DNA from: Corallococcus silvisoli
GTDB lineage: Bacteria; Myxococcota; Myxococcia; Myxococcales; Myxococcaceae
DNA length: 64,000 nucleotides
Assembly (NCBI RefSeq): GCF_009909145.1
Contig: NZ_JAAAPJ010000003.1
Coordinates: forward strand, 1-64,000
Direction: 5' to 3'
A model generated the notes under the pieces. That model searched no databases, was not told the origin of the DNA, and was given only the letters and a program-made list of their open reading frames with translations. Numbering within the stretch: position 1 is the first letter of the stretch; the number at the start of each line of letters is the position of its first letter. Position numbers and translations under genes: made by a program. This document shows positions 15,001-22,517 of the stretch, in pieces.

Positions 15001-15718
15001 GTGACACCCTCCTTGCATCCGTCGAGGGGGGAGGGAGTTCCTCCTCCTCGTTCAAGAGTTCCTTGAGCCGGTCAATGGCCCGCGCATGAAGCCGCGATGC
15101 CCAGCTCTTCGACTGCCCGATTTCCGCTCCTGCTTCCTCCAGCGTACGGCCCTGGAAGTAATAGCCCTGCAGGAGCTTGCGCTCTTTCTCCGGAAGCTTC
15201 TCGATGGCCGAGCGCACCCGGTTCTTCAACTGCTCCATCTCCAGGCGCTGATCCGCCGGGAGGGATTCATCCACGTATCCCGCCGCCTCCGCCCCTTCCG
15301 CCCCCGCCGCGAACACCGCGGCAAGGCCCGCCACGGCATCCGAGATATCTCCAATATCATCGTCGAATGACGACCCGCGGTTGCTTGCGCCCTGCTCGCG
15401 ATCGGCGAGATTTCCGAGATACGCCGTCGCGCGTTCGCCCTGGTAGGCCGTGCGGGCATCCGCGCCCCGCAGGACCCCCATCTTCCGGAGCCCGTCGAAG
15501 ATGGCTCCCTTGATGCGGTAGTGGGCAAAGGTGAGGAAGTTGGCTCCGACCTTGGGATCGAAGCGCTCCGCGGCCTCCAAGAGACCGATTTGTCCATAAG
15601 CCAGCAGTTCATCCAGCTCCAGCTGGGCATTGAACTGCTTGCGCACGGTGGCCGCGAGCGACCGCACGTACGGGCCGTACTTCTCCAGGATGACCTTCCT
15701 GTCTTCACCCAGAGGCAA
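14882..15718 (-). CDS. FliA/WhiG-type RNA polymerase sigma factor
   Basis: A 278-residue sigma-70 family protein. Region 2 contains 'LELDELLAYGQIGLLEAAER' and 'TFAHYRIKGAIFDGLRKMG', the hallmark of sigma-28 factors. Region 4 contains 'LPEKERKLLQGYYFQGRTLE' and 'IGQSKSWASRLHARAIDRL'. A Gly/Ala-rich linker replaces part of region 3. The last 39 residues, after 'LNEEEE', are read through the start of sctI and look like non-conserved tail. M. xanthus has a developmental factor of this family (SigF); whether this is its orthologue cannot be told here. Its likely targets are the sigma-28-like promoters before the needle-like genes. Confidence 0.9.
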   Translation of the reverse strand: MPLGEDRKVILEKYGPYVRSLAATVRKQFNAQLELDELLAYGQIGLLEAAERFDPKVGANFLTFAHYRIKGAIFDGLRKMGVLRGADARTAYQGERATAYLGNLADREQGASNRGSSFDDDIGDISDAVAGLAAVFAAGAEGAEAAGYVDESLPADQRLEMEQLKNRVRSAIEKLPEKERKLLQGYYFQGRTLEEAGAEIGQSKSWASRLHARAIDRLKELLNEEEELPPPSTDARRVSHGGSDERHLRGTGGAAKAAGSGRPADAEDGRLEVRRSSR

Positions 15719-15727
15719 GCGGCGCGC

Positions 15728-16123
15728 TCACTCGGCCTTGGACCACAGCCGCTCGAGAACCTGGTTCAGCCGGGGATCATCCTGCAGCGCCCCGGCGATG
15801 CGGCCCGTCAGGGCCGCGGACTTCATGTTCAACTTCTCCTGGAGCACTTCGGAGACGAGCGCCTTCGTCGCCTCTTCCTTGCTCTTGAAGCCCCCGTTCT
15901 TCAGCCGCTTGGCGATGGCGAGTGCCTGCGCCGCGATCGGATCCGTGGCCTGGGGGCCCTGGACATTGCTGGAGCCTACCAGACCTGAAGGCCCGACGAG
16001 AGACTCCGTGCGGTCCACCTTGCCGCCAAAGGACGCGCCAGAGGCACCGGCCGGACCGGACGCCCCCTTCACGCCACCCGCGCGGCCCTTCCCACCCCCA
16101 CGTCCGACTCCACCGACAGCCAT
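15728..16123 (-). CDS. Small protein next to the sigma gene
   Basis: A 131-residue protein. The N-terminal half is Gly/Ser/Ala/Lys-rich and disordered. The C-terminal half (about 65-131) is helical: 'AQALAIAKRLKNGGFKSKEE' then 'LNQVLERLW'. It ends nine bases before the sigma gene, so the two are co-transcribed. I do not recognise the family. The position and a helical C terminus resemble an anti-sigma factor such as FlgM, but sequence similarity is too weak to claim it. Confidence 0.6.
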   Translation of the reverse strand: MAVGGVGRGGGKGRAGGVKGASGPAGASGASFGGKVDRTESLVGPSGLVGSSNVQGPQATDPIAAQALAIAKRLKNGGFKSKEEATKALVSEVLQEKLNMKSAALTGRIAGALQDDPRLNQVLERLWSKAE

Positions 16124-16148
16124 CGACGTACCTCCTTCTTCCGACCCG

Positions 16149-16583
16149 CTACTTCTTCGGCGGTGGCAGGGCCCCCGCTTCCTTGGCCTGGATGAGGGCC
16201 TGGGCCAGCTTCGCGCCGTCGCTGTCCGGCTCCAGGTCCATGGCGGCCTTCAGTTCCTTGAGGGCCTCCGGCACCTTCCCCATGAACAGCAGGGCTTCAC
16301 CCGCGTGTGCCCGGGGCAGGGACGACAGGGGCGCCAGCCGCTGAGCGACCCGGTAGGCCGCCAGGGCCTTGTCGTGACGCCCCTGGGCGAACTCCACGGC
16401 GCCGATGCCGATCTGCGGCACCTCGCTCTTGGGCATCAGCGCGGAGGCGCCGACGAAGACCTCACGGGCCTTGTCGAAGTGACCCATGTCCAGCCACAGG
16501 TAGCCGGACTCCAGCAGGACCATGACTGGCTGGCGCGCCAGGGGCACGAGGCTGTTGGCAATCTCCGAGGGGGTCTCCGCCAT
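16149..16583 (-). CDS. TPR-containing T3SS chaperone-like protein
   Basis: A 144-residue protein with tetratricopeptide-like repeats: 'LLESGYLWLDMGHFDKAREV', 'GIGAVEFAQGRHDKALAAYR' and 'GEALLFMGKVPEALKELKAA'. Compact TPR proteins of this size (YscG, CesD2-like) hold needle subunits in a monomeric state. It lies directly after the long needle-like gene, which fits that job. Start ATG 16583 is preferred; the longer frame to 16652 runs through the hairpin. No strong ribosome site is seen for either start. Confidence 0.75.
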   Translation of the reverse strand: MAETPSEIANSLVPLARQPVMVLLESGYLWLDMGHFDKAREVFVGASALMPKSEVPQIGIGAVEFAQGRHDKALAAYRVAQRLAPLSSLPRAHAGEALLFMGKVPEALKELKAAMDLEPDSDGAKLAQALIQAKEAGALPPPKK

Positions 16584-16618
16584 GGATGTCGCGCTGCCTT
16601 TCCGGTCGCCCGAAGCAC

Positions 16619-16646
16619 GGAAGGCGGCCGTCGAGGGCCGCCTTCC
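16619..16646 (-). terminator. Perfect hairpin after the long needle-like gene
   Basis: GGAAGGCGGCC (16619-16629) and GGCCGCCTTCC (16636-16646) form an 11-base-pair perfect stem with a six-base loop. It lies between the long needle-like gene and the TPR chaperone gene. No U-run follows, so it may stabilise or partly terminate the needle transcript. Confidence 0.6.
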
Positions 16647-16678
16647 TTGCATCGGTCAGATTCCGCTGTCCGCGTAGA

Positions 16679-17236
16679 CTAGCGGATGTTGCCGATGGAG
16701 TTCTTGGTCGTATCGTGCCGCGACTTCATCACGTTGGAAACAGCCGTGAAGAGCTGCGACTCGTGCTGCATGGCCGACTGCATGTTCAGCAGCTTGACGT
16801 TGTCGTCCATCATCGTCTTGAGGCTGCTGTTGTTCGTGAGCTGGTCGCTCACGGTGCCGGTGCTGGAGCCGACGCTGGTGCCGATCGTCGTGGAGCCGCC
16901 CGAGACGGGCAGGCCGCTGCCCGCACCGGGCAGGTTGGTGGAGGGCACCGCGCCGGAGCCGGTGCTCATCACGCCCACGTAGGGGCCGCCCGCCATGCCG
17001 GAGCCCGCGGCGCCGGAGAAGGTCTGCGCGGAGGAGACCGCGGCGGAGACGATGCCCGCGCCCGGCACGAAGCCGGCCACGGCGCCCACGCCGGCGCCCA
17101 CGGCGCCCACGGTGTTGTTCAGGCCATTCTGCACCCGCGCGCCAAAGCTCGTGTTCGGCGTCTGCCGGGCCGTGGTCATCTGGGTGTTCATGCGCAGGTT
17201 CGGACCCATCATGCCGCTGTCGATCTTGACGCTCAT
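16679..17236 (-). CDS. Long needle-like T3SS protein with hydrophobic Gly-rich N-terminal region
   Basis: A 185-residue protein. Residues about 40-75 are Gly/Ala/Val-rich and hydrophobic, like a membrane or fusion segment, and 75-130 are Gly/Ser/Thr-rich. The last 50 residues follow the needle pattern: 'LLNMQSAMQHESQLF', Ser-Asn-x-Met-Lys, Asp, and a final Ile-Gly-Asn-Ile-Arg. Needle subunits such as PrgI end in a very similar arrangement. No signal peptide. A TPR chaperone gene follows it. It might be a needle subunit with an extension, or a translocator that uses a needle-like export or assembly domain. Confidence 0.6.
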   Translation of the reverse strand: MSVKIDSGMMGPNLRMNTQMTTARQTPNTSFGARVQNGLNNTVGAVGAGVGAVAGFVPGAGIVSAAVSSAQTFSGAAGSGMAGGPYVGVMSTGSGAVPSTNLPGAGSGLPVSGGSTTIGTSVGSSTGTVSDQLTNNSSLKTMMDDNVKLLNMQSAMQHESQLFTAVSNVMKSRHDTTKNSIGNIR

Positions 17237-17312
17237 TTCAGCCTCCGCGCTGGTGCCAGCGATTCAGATTCAAAATGGGAGCCTGGGATCATCCCTTGGC
17301 TCTTTCAGGGGA

Positions 17313-17320
17313 TTATCGGG
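17313..17320 (-). promoter_or_regulatory. Sigma-28-like -10 box before the long needle-like gene
   Basis: The minus strand reads CCCGATAA, seven of eight bases of the FliA -10 consensus GCCGATAA, about 77 bases before the start codon. The expected -35 region is poor (GCAACCCG at 11-base spacing), so this is a weaker candidate than the two at 51-77 and 490-516. Confidence 0.3.
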
Positions 17321-17380
17321 AGAGTCGGCCGCGGGTTGCCTGCTGGGGGCAAGAAATCGTCCGCGCTCCCGAAAACCCAG

Positions 17381-17659
17381 TTATTTCCGACCCTTGGACT
17401 GCTTCGACTCGGCGACGAGCTTCTCGCGGACATCCACGAGCATGCTCAGCAGCTCCTCGGCGCGGGCGATCGCAGCCTGGGCCTTCTTGCCGGTTTCCGC
17501 GCGGGGCCCCTTGAGGCCGGCGAGCTCCTCCTTCACCGGAGCGAAGAGCGCCTGGACGTCATTGGCGGAGGCCTTCTCGATGAAGGTCTCGACGGCGGGA
17601 TAGGACGGAACGGGAAGCTCCTGGGGCGGCGGTGCCGGGGTCCTGGCGGGCGGGGGCAT
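17381..17659 (-). CDS. Small helical T3SS-locus protein
   Basis: A 92-residue protein, first gene of the T3SS locus in transcription order. The N terminus is Pro-rich (PPPARTPAPPP); residues about 30-90 form one or two amphipathic helices with coiled-coil character and a Lys/Arg-rich end. No signal or membrane segment. ATG 17659 has CAGGAG 12 bases upstream; a GTG three codons earlier is possible. The longer frame to 17824 looks spurious. Size would fit a small chaperone or an early substrate. Confidence 0.6.
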   Translation of the reverse strand: MPPPARTPAPPPQELPVPSYPAVETFIEKASANDVQALFAPVKEELAGLKGPRAETGKKAQAAIARAEELLSMLVDVREKLVAESKQSKGRK

Positions 17660-17938
17660 CGAAGTCACTAGCTCCTGGCGGGAGGACGACCGTGCGGCCA
17701 GCCCCCGCTCTTTGCCCAGCACGCTAGGTGAATCCGCCACGCGCTTCAAGCACCCCACCCAGGGGTGGAAGGGCCGGCTGTCGCGTCCAGACCACGCCCC
17801 ATGGCCCGGAGGGCGAACGGGCACGCACCCGGTCTTCCCCCCCGGGCCTGTCGCCCACCCCCACCACCCCTAGCTTTTTCCCAGCGGGGGGCCACGCAAG
17901 TGCCACCCGCCCCACTCACACATTCCGGGAGAGATGCG
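17660..17938. other. Divergent intergenic region at the edge of the T3SS locus
   Basis: 279 bases between the minus-strand T3SS locus and a plus-strand secreted-protein gene. It must hold promoters for both directions. I see no convincing sigma-70, sigma-54 or sigma-28 boxes and no repeat. Confidence 0.5.
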
Positions 17939-18544
17939 ATGAAGAAGCTCATTGGGGTTTTCGCGTCCGTGGCGTTGCTGGGTTCTGGCGTGGCCATGGC
18001 TCAGGACAGCATGACGAAGGACTCGCAGCAGCCGTCGACCTCCACGTCGGCCCAGGGAGGTTCGGGCCAGACGGGGTCGGACAGCAGCATGCAAGGCTCC
18101 TCGGGTAGCACGGGCAGCTCGGACGCCATGGGCGGGTCGGGCTCCTCCTCGACCCACTCCTCGAGCATGGCGGGCGAGAATGAGCTGACGGGCAAGGTCG
18201 TGAAGAGCGACAGCAAGAAGGTCTACGTCAGCAGCGCCAGCGGCGCGGTGGTGCCGCTGGACATCGACAGCAAGACCCAGTTCACCGACCCGAGCCTGAG
18301 AAACGCCAAGAGCCTGAGGGAGGGCCAGGAGATCCGCGCCAGCTTCCAGGTGAAGGACGAGAAGAACATGGCGATCAACATCGCGCCGAGTCAGGGCATG
18401 GGCGGCTCGGGCTCCGACGCGATGTCGCCGGACTCGTCCATCAACCAGGGCTCGAAGGGCACGGGTCAGGACAACGGCTCCAGCATGAACCCGGACACGG
18501 GCTCCAGCACGCACGACTCCAGCAGCTCGCCGAAGACCTACTAG
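17939..18544 (+). CDS. Secreted Ser/Gly-rich protein with small beta domain
   Basis: A 201-residue protein with a clear signal peptide (MKKLIGVFASVALLGSGVAMAQ, cleavage near Ala21). Low-complexity Ser/Gly/Thr segments at about 25-75 and 150-201 flank a compact beta-rich domain (about 78-145) opening with 'ELTGKVVKSDSKKVYVSSA'. That domain resembles DUF5666-type OB-like repeats. Start ATG 17939 follows GGGAGAG. Probably a periplasmic or matrix-associated protein. Function unknown. Confidence 0.8.
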   Translation: MKKLIGVFASVALLGSGVAMAQDSMTKDSQQPSTSTSAQGGSGQTGSDSSMQGSSGSTGSSDAMGGSGSSSTHSSSMAGENELTGKVVKSDSKKVYVSSASGAVVPLDIDSKTQFTDPSLRNAKSLREGQEIRASFQVKDEKNMAINIAPSQGMGGSGSDAMSPDSSINQGSKGTGQDNGSSMNPDTGSSTHDSSSSPKTY

Positions 18545-18673
18545 CACCGCGTCAGCACGTCCCCGGTCCCGCGCTCACGCAGGAGGGGTCCTCCACTCGC
18601 GGTCCGCTGTCATCTGGCGGGCCGCGGGTTCTTGTCCCTGGTGGAAGCTCCGCGAGGCCGGAGCAGGAGCTGC

Positions 18674-19999
18674 ATGGACCGAGAGGCCGACGTCATCATC
18701 CTGGGCGCGGGGGCCGCCGGGCTCTGCGCCGCCGAGCGCCTGATGCGCAAGGGCCTGCGGGTCATCGTGTTGGAGGCGCGGGACCGCGTGGGCGGACGCG
18801 TCGTGACCCTGCGGGACACGGTGGCCGACGTGCCCCTGGAGCTGGGCGCCGAGTTCGTCCACGGCAGGCCCTCCCTGTTGCTCCAGCGCATCCGAAGGGC
18901 CGGGCTGACGGTGAGCCCGTGCAATGACACATACGCGCTCCTGTGGCGGGGCAAGCTGGGCGACGCCGGAGCTGCGTTCTCATTCCAGGAGGCCCTGGTG
19001 TCGGCGAAGGCCCCCGACCGCCCGATGGCGGAATGGGTGGAGGAGCAGGCTCGCACCCGGAAGTGGCCTCCCGTGGTCCGCGCGATGGCGCGCTCGTATG
19101 TGCGGGGCTTCTACGCCGCGGATCCAGACATCGCGAGCACGCTGGCCATCGCGCGAATGGAGCAGTCCGCCTCCTCGGCCGGGGGCACGACGCCGTCCCG
19201 AGTGCTGGAAGGCTACGACCGCGTGCTCCACGCGATGGCCGAGAAGCTCTTCGCGACGCCGGGCGCGCTGAACCTGAACGCCGTGGCCGAGGAGGTGCGC
19301 TGGAAGCCGGGCGCGGTCCACGTGCGGGCCCGGACCCAGCAGGGCACGCCGCTCGGGACGTTCCAGGGAACGCACGCGATCGTGACCCTCCCCGTCGGCG
19401 TGTTGCAGGCGCGGCATCCCACGCCGGGCGCCGTGCGCTTCGTGCCCCGCGTGCGCGAGCATGAGCGCGCCTGGAACAGGTTGGAGATGGGGCCCTTGGT
19501 GAAGGTCCTGCTGCGCTTCCGCACCGCCTTCTGGCGGGAGCAGGAAGACACCGCGCGCTTCGGGTTCTTCCACGCGCCCGAGTCCTCCTTTCCCACGTGG
19601 TGGACGCTGTCGCCCCACCGGCGGACGCGACACCTGGTGGGCTGGAGCGGAGGCCCCACCGCCGCCGCGCTGTCCCGGTTGAGCGAGAAGGCCGTGCTGG
19701 CGCTCGCGCTCCAGGATCTCTCCCGGCTCTTCCACCGCTCCGTGCGGGACCTTCACGCGCAGCTGGAATCGTGGCGCCCGCAGAACTGGCAGCACGAGCC
19801 GTACACGCGCGGCGGCTACGCGGTCATCCCCGCCGGAGCGATGGACGCGGTCGACACGCTCGCCCGGCCCGTGGGCCAGACGCTCTTCTTCGCGGGCGAG
19901 GCCACGCATGTGGGCGGCGAGGAAGGCACCGTGCATGGCGCGCTCGAGACGGGTCGGCGCGCCGCGGACGAGCTGCTGGCCCGACGCCGAAAGGCCTGA
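18674..19999 (+). CDS. Flavin-containing amine oxidase family protein
   Basis: A 441-residue FAD enzyme. The Rossmann dinucleotide motif 'GAGAAGLCAAERL' starts at residue 11, followed by 'VLEARDRVGGRV' and 'LELGAEFVHG', as in monoamine and polyamine oxidases. The C-terminal FAD contact is 'LFFAGEATHVGGEEGTVHGA'. It would oxidise an amine with oxygen; the substrate cannot be told. ATG 18674 has AGGAG six bases upstream, favouring it over an in-frame ATG at 18632. No signal peptide. The gene stands alone. Confidence 0.9.
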   Translation: MDREADVIILGAGAAGLCAAERLMRKGLRVIVLEARDRVGGRVVTLRDTVADVPLELGAEFVHGRPSLLLQRIRRAGLTVSPCNDTYALLWRGKLGDAGAAFSFQEALVSAKAPDRPMAEWVEEQARTRKWPPVVRAMARSYVRGFYAADPDIASTLAIARMEQSASSAGGTTPSRVLEGYDRVLHAMAEKLFATPGALNLNAVAEEVRWKPGAVHVRARTQQGTPLGTFQGTHAIVTLPVGVLQARHPTPGAVRFVPRVREHERAWNRLEMGPLVKVLLRFRTAFWREQEDTARFGFFHAPESSFPTWWTLSPHRRTRHLVGWSGGPTAAALSRLSEKAVLALALQDLSRLFHRSVRDLHAQLESWRPQNWQHEPYTRGGYAVIPAGAMDAVDTLARPVGQTLFFAGEATHVGGEEGTVHGALETGRRAADELLARRRKA

Positions 20000-20083
20000 G
20001 CGTCAGCCGCCTTGCTGGCGGGCCAGCAGCCGACCGGGACTGGGGATGCTGTGGAAGCGTTCGCGCGTGAACATCTTCACGGC

Positions 20084-21424
20084 ATGCGCCTCTGGATCGC
20101 CATCGTCGCGGGATTGAGCCTTGGACAGGCACAGGACGTGGAACCCCTTCCCCCGGAAGATCCGTCCGTGACGGATCCGGCCGCCGCGGCCCTGCAGGAT
20201 GCCAACGAACAGGCCGCGAGCGACGAGGATGGCGCACGCCCCCCGGAGGGATACGGCTACCAGGCACCGTCGGATCCAACCGAGGGCACCTACTCCGACC
20301 CGGTTCCCTTGCTGCCCGATGGCGACACGCCCGTCACTTCGGGGCAGGTCGCGGTCCAGCAATCCCAGACCTATGTCCCTCCCCCCGTTCCCACGGTCTT
20401 CGAGCCGCAGCCCTCACCCGATGAATCGGCCGGATCCGACAATCAGGCGCAGTCGGGCACGGGCGGCGCGGGCTCCGCTTCCACCGCGGCCCCGTCCGAC
20501 ACGGACACGGGCGCGGGCTCCCCTTCCACCGCGGCCCCGTATGGCACGGGCGCGGAGGCCCCTTCGACCGGGAGCGGCACCGCCGCGGGCCCGTCCGACA
20601 CGGGCGTGACGGGAACGCCCCCCTCCGCTGAGCCCACCCAGACCGCCGCGCCGGGCTTCGGCGGGACGGTGGATACGGGCGCGACCGGCGGCTCCGGCGC
20701 CGCGGGCACGACGGGGCCATCCACCACGGCCCCACCGGCGGCGGCCCATGCGCCGCCGTCAACGGGAACGACGGCTCCTGATCAGGGCGCGACTCCGAGC
20801 GCGCCCCAGCCGAACCAGACAACGCAGGCCACACCCGACCAGGGGCAGGCGCAGCCCCAGACGGCGCAGGCCGCCCCTGCCCAGACAGACCAGGGGCAGG
20901 CGACGACGGTCCCGCCGCAGGGACAGCCCCAGCCCCCCGCCGAGGAGCTGGACCGCCTGCGCCAACGCGTGGCCGATCTCGAGCAGGACGTGGCGGACCG
21001 CGACGCCCTGGCCACCGAACGCACGCAGGCCGTCCAGTCGCAGGTCGATACGCATGAGCAGCGCGCCTACGACACCGAGCGTGCCCGGCAGCAGCGGCTG
21101 GCGCGGATCCAATCCGGGGGCCAGTGGATGCTCGCGGCGGATCAGGCGCTGGAGCAGGGCGAGCTGAGCGTGGACAACGCCTTGAGCATCGCCGACCAGG
21201 ACTTCTCCGTGGTTCGCTCGAGTGCCTCGGCCGAGGGCCAGGGCACGGTCGTCGTCCAGTCCGACCGCATCCGTGCGCAGATTGCCCTGGCCCGGGATGC
21301 CGCCAGCCGCCGGGACATCTACGCCGCGCGCATCGCCCTTCAGAACGCCGGGGACGAGCTGCGGCTGGCGCGGAGCGCGAACCTGCAGCGGCCGAGCACG
21401 TCCAACACCCTGCTCAATCCGTGA
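20084..21424 (+). CDS. Secreted Pro/Thr/Gln-rich protein with coiled coil
   Basis: A 446-residue protein. It has a signal peptide of about 17 residues, an acidic segment, then about 200 residues of Gly/Ser/Thr/Ala/Pro low complexity with repeated 'STAAP' and 'DTG' units and a Gln-rich stretch. A coiled-coil segment (about 285-345: 'AEELDRLRQRVADLEQDV') leads into a helical C-terminal domain. The layout suggests an envelope stalk or tether. The 3' end overlaps the convergent EAL gene by 11 bases. No family recognised. Confidence 0.75.
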   Translation: MRLWIAIVAGLSLGQAQDVEPLPPEDPSVTDPAAAALQDANEQAASDEDGARPPEGYGYQAPSDPTEGTYSDPVPLLPDGDTPVTSGQVAVQQSQTYVPPPVPTVFEPQPSPDESAGSDNQAQSGTGGAGSASTAAPSDTDTGAGSPSTAAPYGTGAEAPSTGSGTAAGPSDTGVTGTPPSAEPTQTAAPGFGGTVDTGATGGSGAAGTTGPSTTAPPAAAHAPPSTGTTAPDQGATPSAPQPNQTTQATPDQGQAQPQTAQAAPAQTDQGQATTVPPQGQPQPPAEELDRLRQRVADLEQDVADRDALATERTQAVQSQVDTHEQRAYDTERARQQRLARIQSGGQWMLAADQALEQGELSVDNALSIADQDFSVVRSSASAEGQGTVVVQSDRIRAQIALARDAASRRDIYAARIALQNAGDELRLARSANLQRPSTSNTLLNP

Positions 21425-22505
21425 TGCGGGGGGTGGACCGGGCCGGGACGTCCGAAGGCCTCGCGATGAGGTAGCCCTGCACGAAGTCCACGCCGTGTCG
21501 GCGCACCCAGGAGAGCTCCTCGGGGGTCTCGATGCCCTCGGCCACCGTCTGGATGCCGAGCTGCCGGGCGATCTCCAGCAGCTTCTGCACGATGGACGCC
21601 TTGTAGGGGTCCGCGTGGACGCCTCGCACCAGCTCCATGTCCAGCTTCATGAACTCCGGCCGGAGCTGGTGGATGAGGTTCAGCGACGAGTAGCCCGCGC
21701 CCAGGTCATCCAGCGCCACCTTGAAGCCCGCCTGCCGGTAGAAGTCCACGATGGCGCGCAGGTGCGCGGCGTTCGCGGCCCGGTCGGACTCGATGATCTC
21801 GAAGACGACGTGTGACTCCGGGATGCCCGCCTCGCGGATGGCGGCCACCGTGGAGCGCAGGCAGTGGGCAGGGTCGTAGATGGCCGTGGGCGTGAAGTTG
21901 ATGAACAGGTGCGTGCGCAGCTGGTGTCGCACCGCCTCGCGGATGGCGGTGGTGCGCGCGGCCAGGTCCAGTTGGAAGAGCAGGTCCGCCTCGCGGGCCG
22001 TGTCGAACAGCCGGTTCGGAGGCACCAGCGCGCCGCCTGCGTCGCGGCCGCGCAGGAGCCCCTCGTGCGCGAAGATGTGGGAGGTGTCCTGGGCGTGGAC
22101 GATGGGCTGGAAGAACGTGGTGAGCCGCCCCTCCGCCAGCATGTCCACCAGCCACCCCGACTGCTGCAGCGTGGTGAGCCGCTGCAGCGAGTCCACGCGC
22201 GGGAAGTCCGCCATGCCCGGCTCGGAGTCCCCGGGGACGAACAGCGCGCGCGTGCCCCGCACCTCTTCCGCCGTCAGCACGTTGGGCAGGTGCGCGGAGA
22301 GCTGTCGCAGACCGCCCTGCCCCATCCCCACCACGACGCACTGCGCGTCCGCGCGCAGTTGGTAGCTGCCGCCGGATTCGCGCAGGTGCGCCACCAGCTT
22401 GCCCAGGCTGTGGCCCAAGGGCGGCCAAAGAAACAGCCGCCCCGGTTCATCGGGCGTCCCGGGCAGGGTCTGGCAACGGCCGCATCCGTTCGGCGGGGTC
22501 ATCAA
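21414..22505 (-). CDS. EAL-domain cyclic di-GMP phosphodiesterase
   Basis: A 363-residue protein with an EAL domain at about 115-350. The signature is Glu148-Gly-Leu (EGL for EAL). Other metal and catalytic regions are present: 'INFTPTAIYDP', 'VFEIIESD', 'ALDDLGAGYSSLNLIHQ', 'KLD' and 'VAEGIETPEEL'. It should therefore hydrolyse c-di-GMP to pGpG. The first 110 residues hold a small domain of unknown type with a CxxC near the start, probably sensory. It converges on and overlaps the preceding gene by 11 bases. Confidence 0.92.
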   Translation of the reverse strand: MMTPPNGCGRCQTLPGTPDEPGRLFLWPPLGHSLGKLVAHLRESGGSYQLRADAQCVVVGMGQGGLRQLSAHLPNVLTAEEVRGTRALFVPGDSEPGMADFPRVDSLQRLTTLQQSGWLVDMLAEGRLTTFFQPIVHAQDTSHIFAHEGLLRGRDAGGALVPPNRLFDTAREADLLFQLDLAARTTAIREAVRHQLRTHLFINFTPTAIYDPAHCLRSTVAAIREAGIPESHVVFEIIESDRAANAAHLRAIVDFYRQAGFKVALDDLGAGYSSLNLIHQLRPEFMKLDMELVRGVHADPYKASIVQKLLEIARQLGIQTVAEGIETPEELSWVRRHGVDFVQGYLIARPSDVPARSTPRITD

Positions 22506-22517
22506 GCAACCTTGGCG

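Noticed and set aside
15728..16123. Naming this gene flgM
   Set aside because: Position and layout fit, but sequence similarity to FlgM is too weak by eye. Left as unknown, with the idea recorded as a finding.
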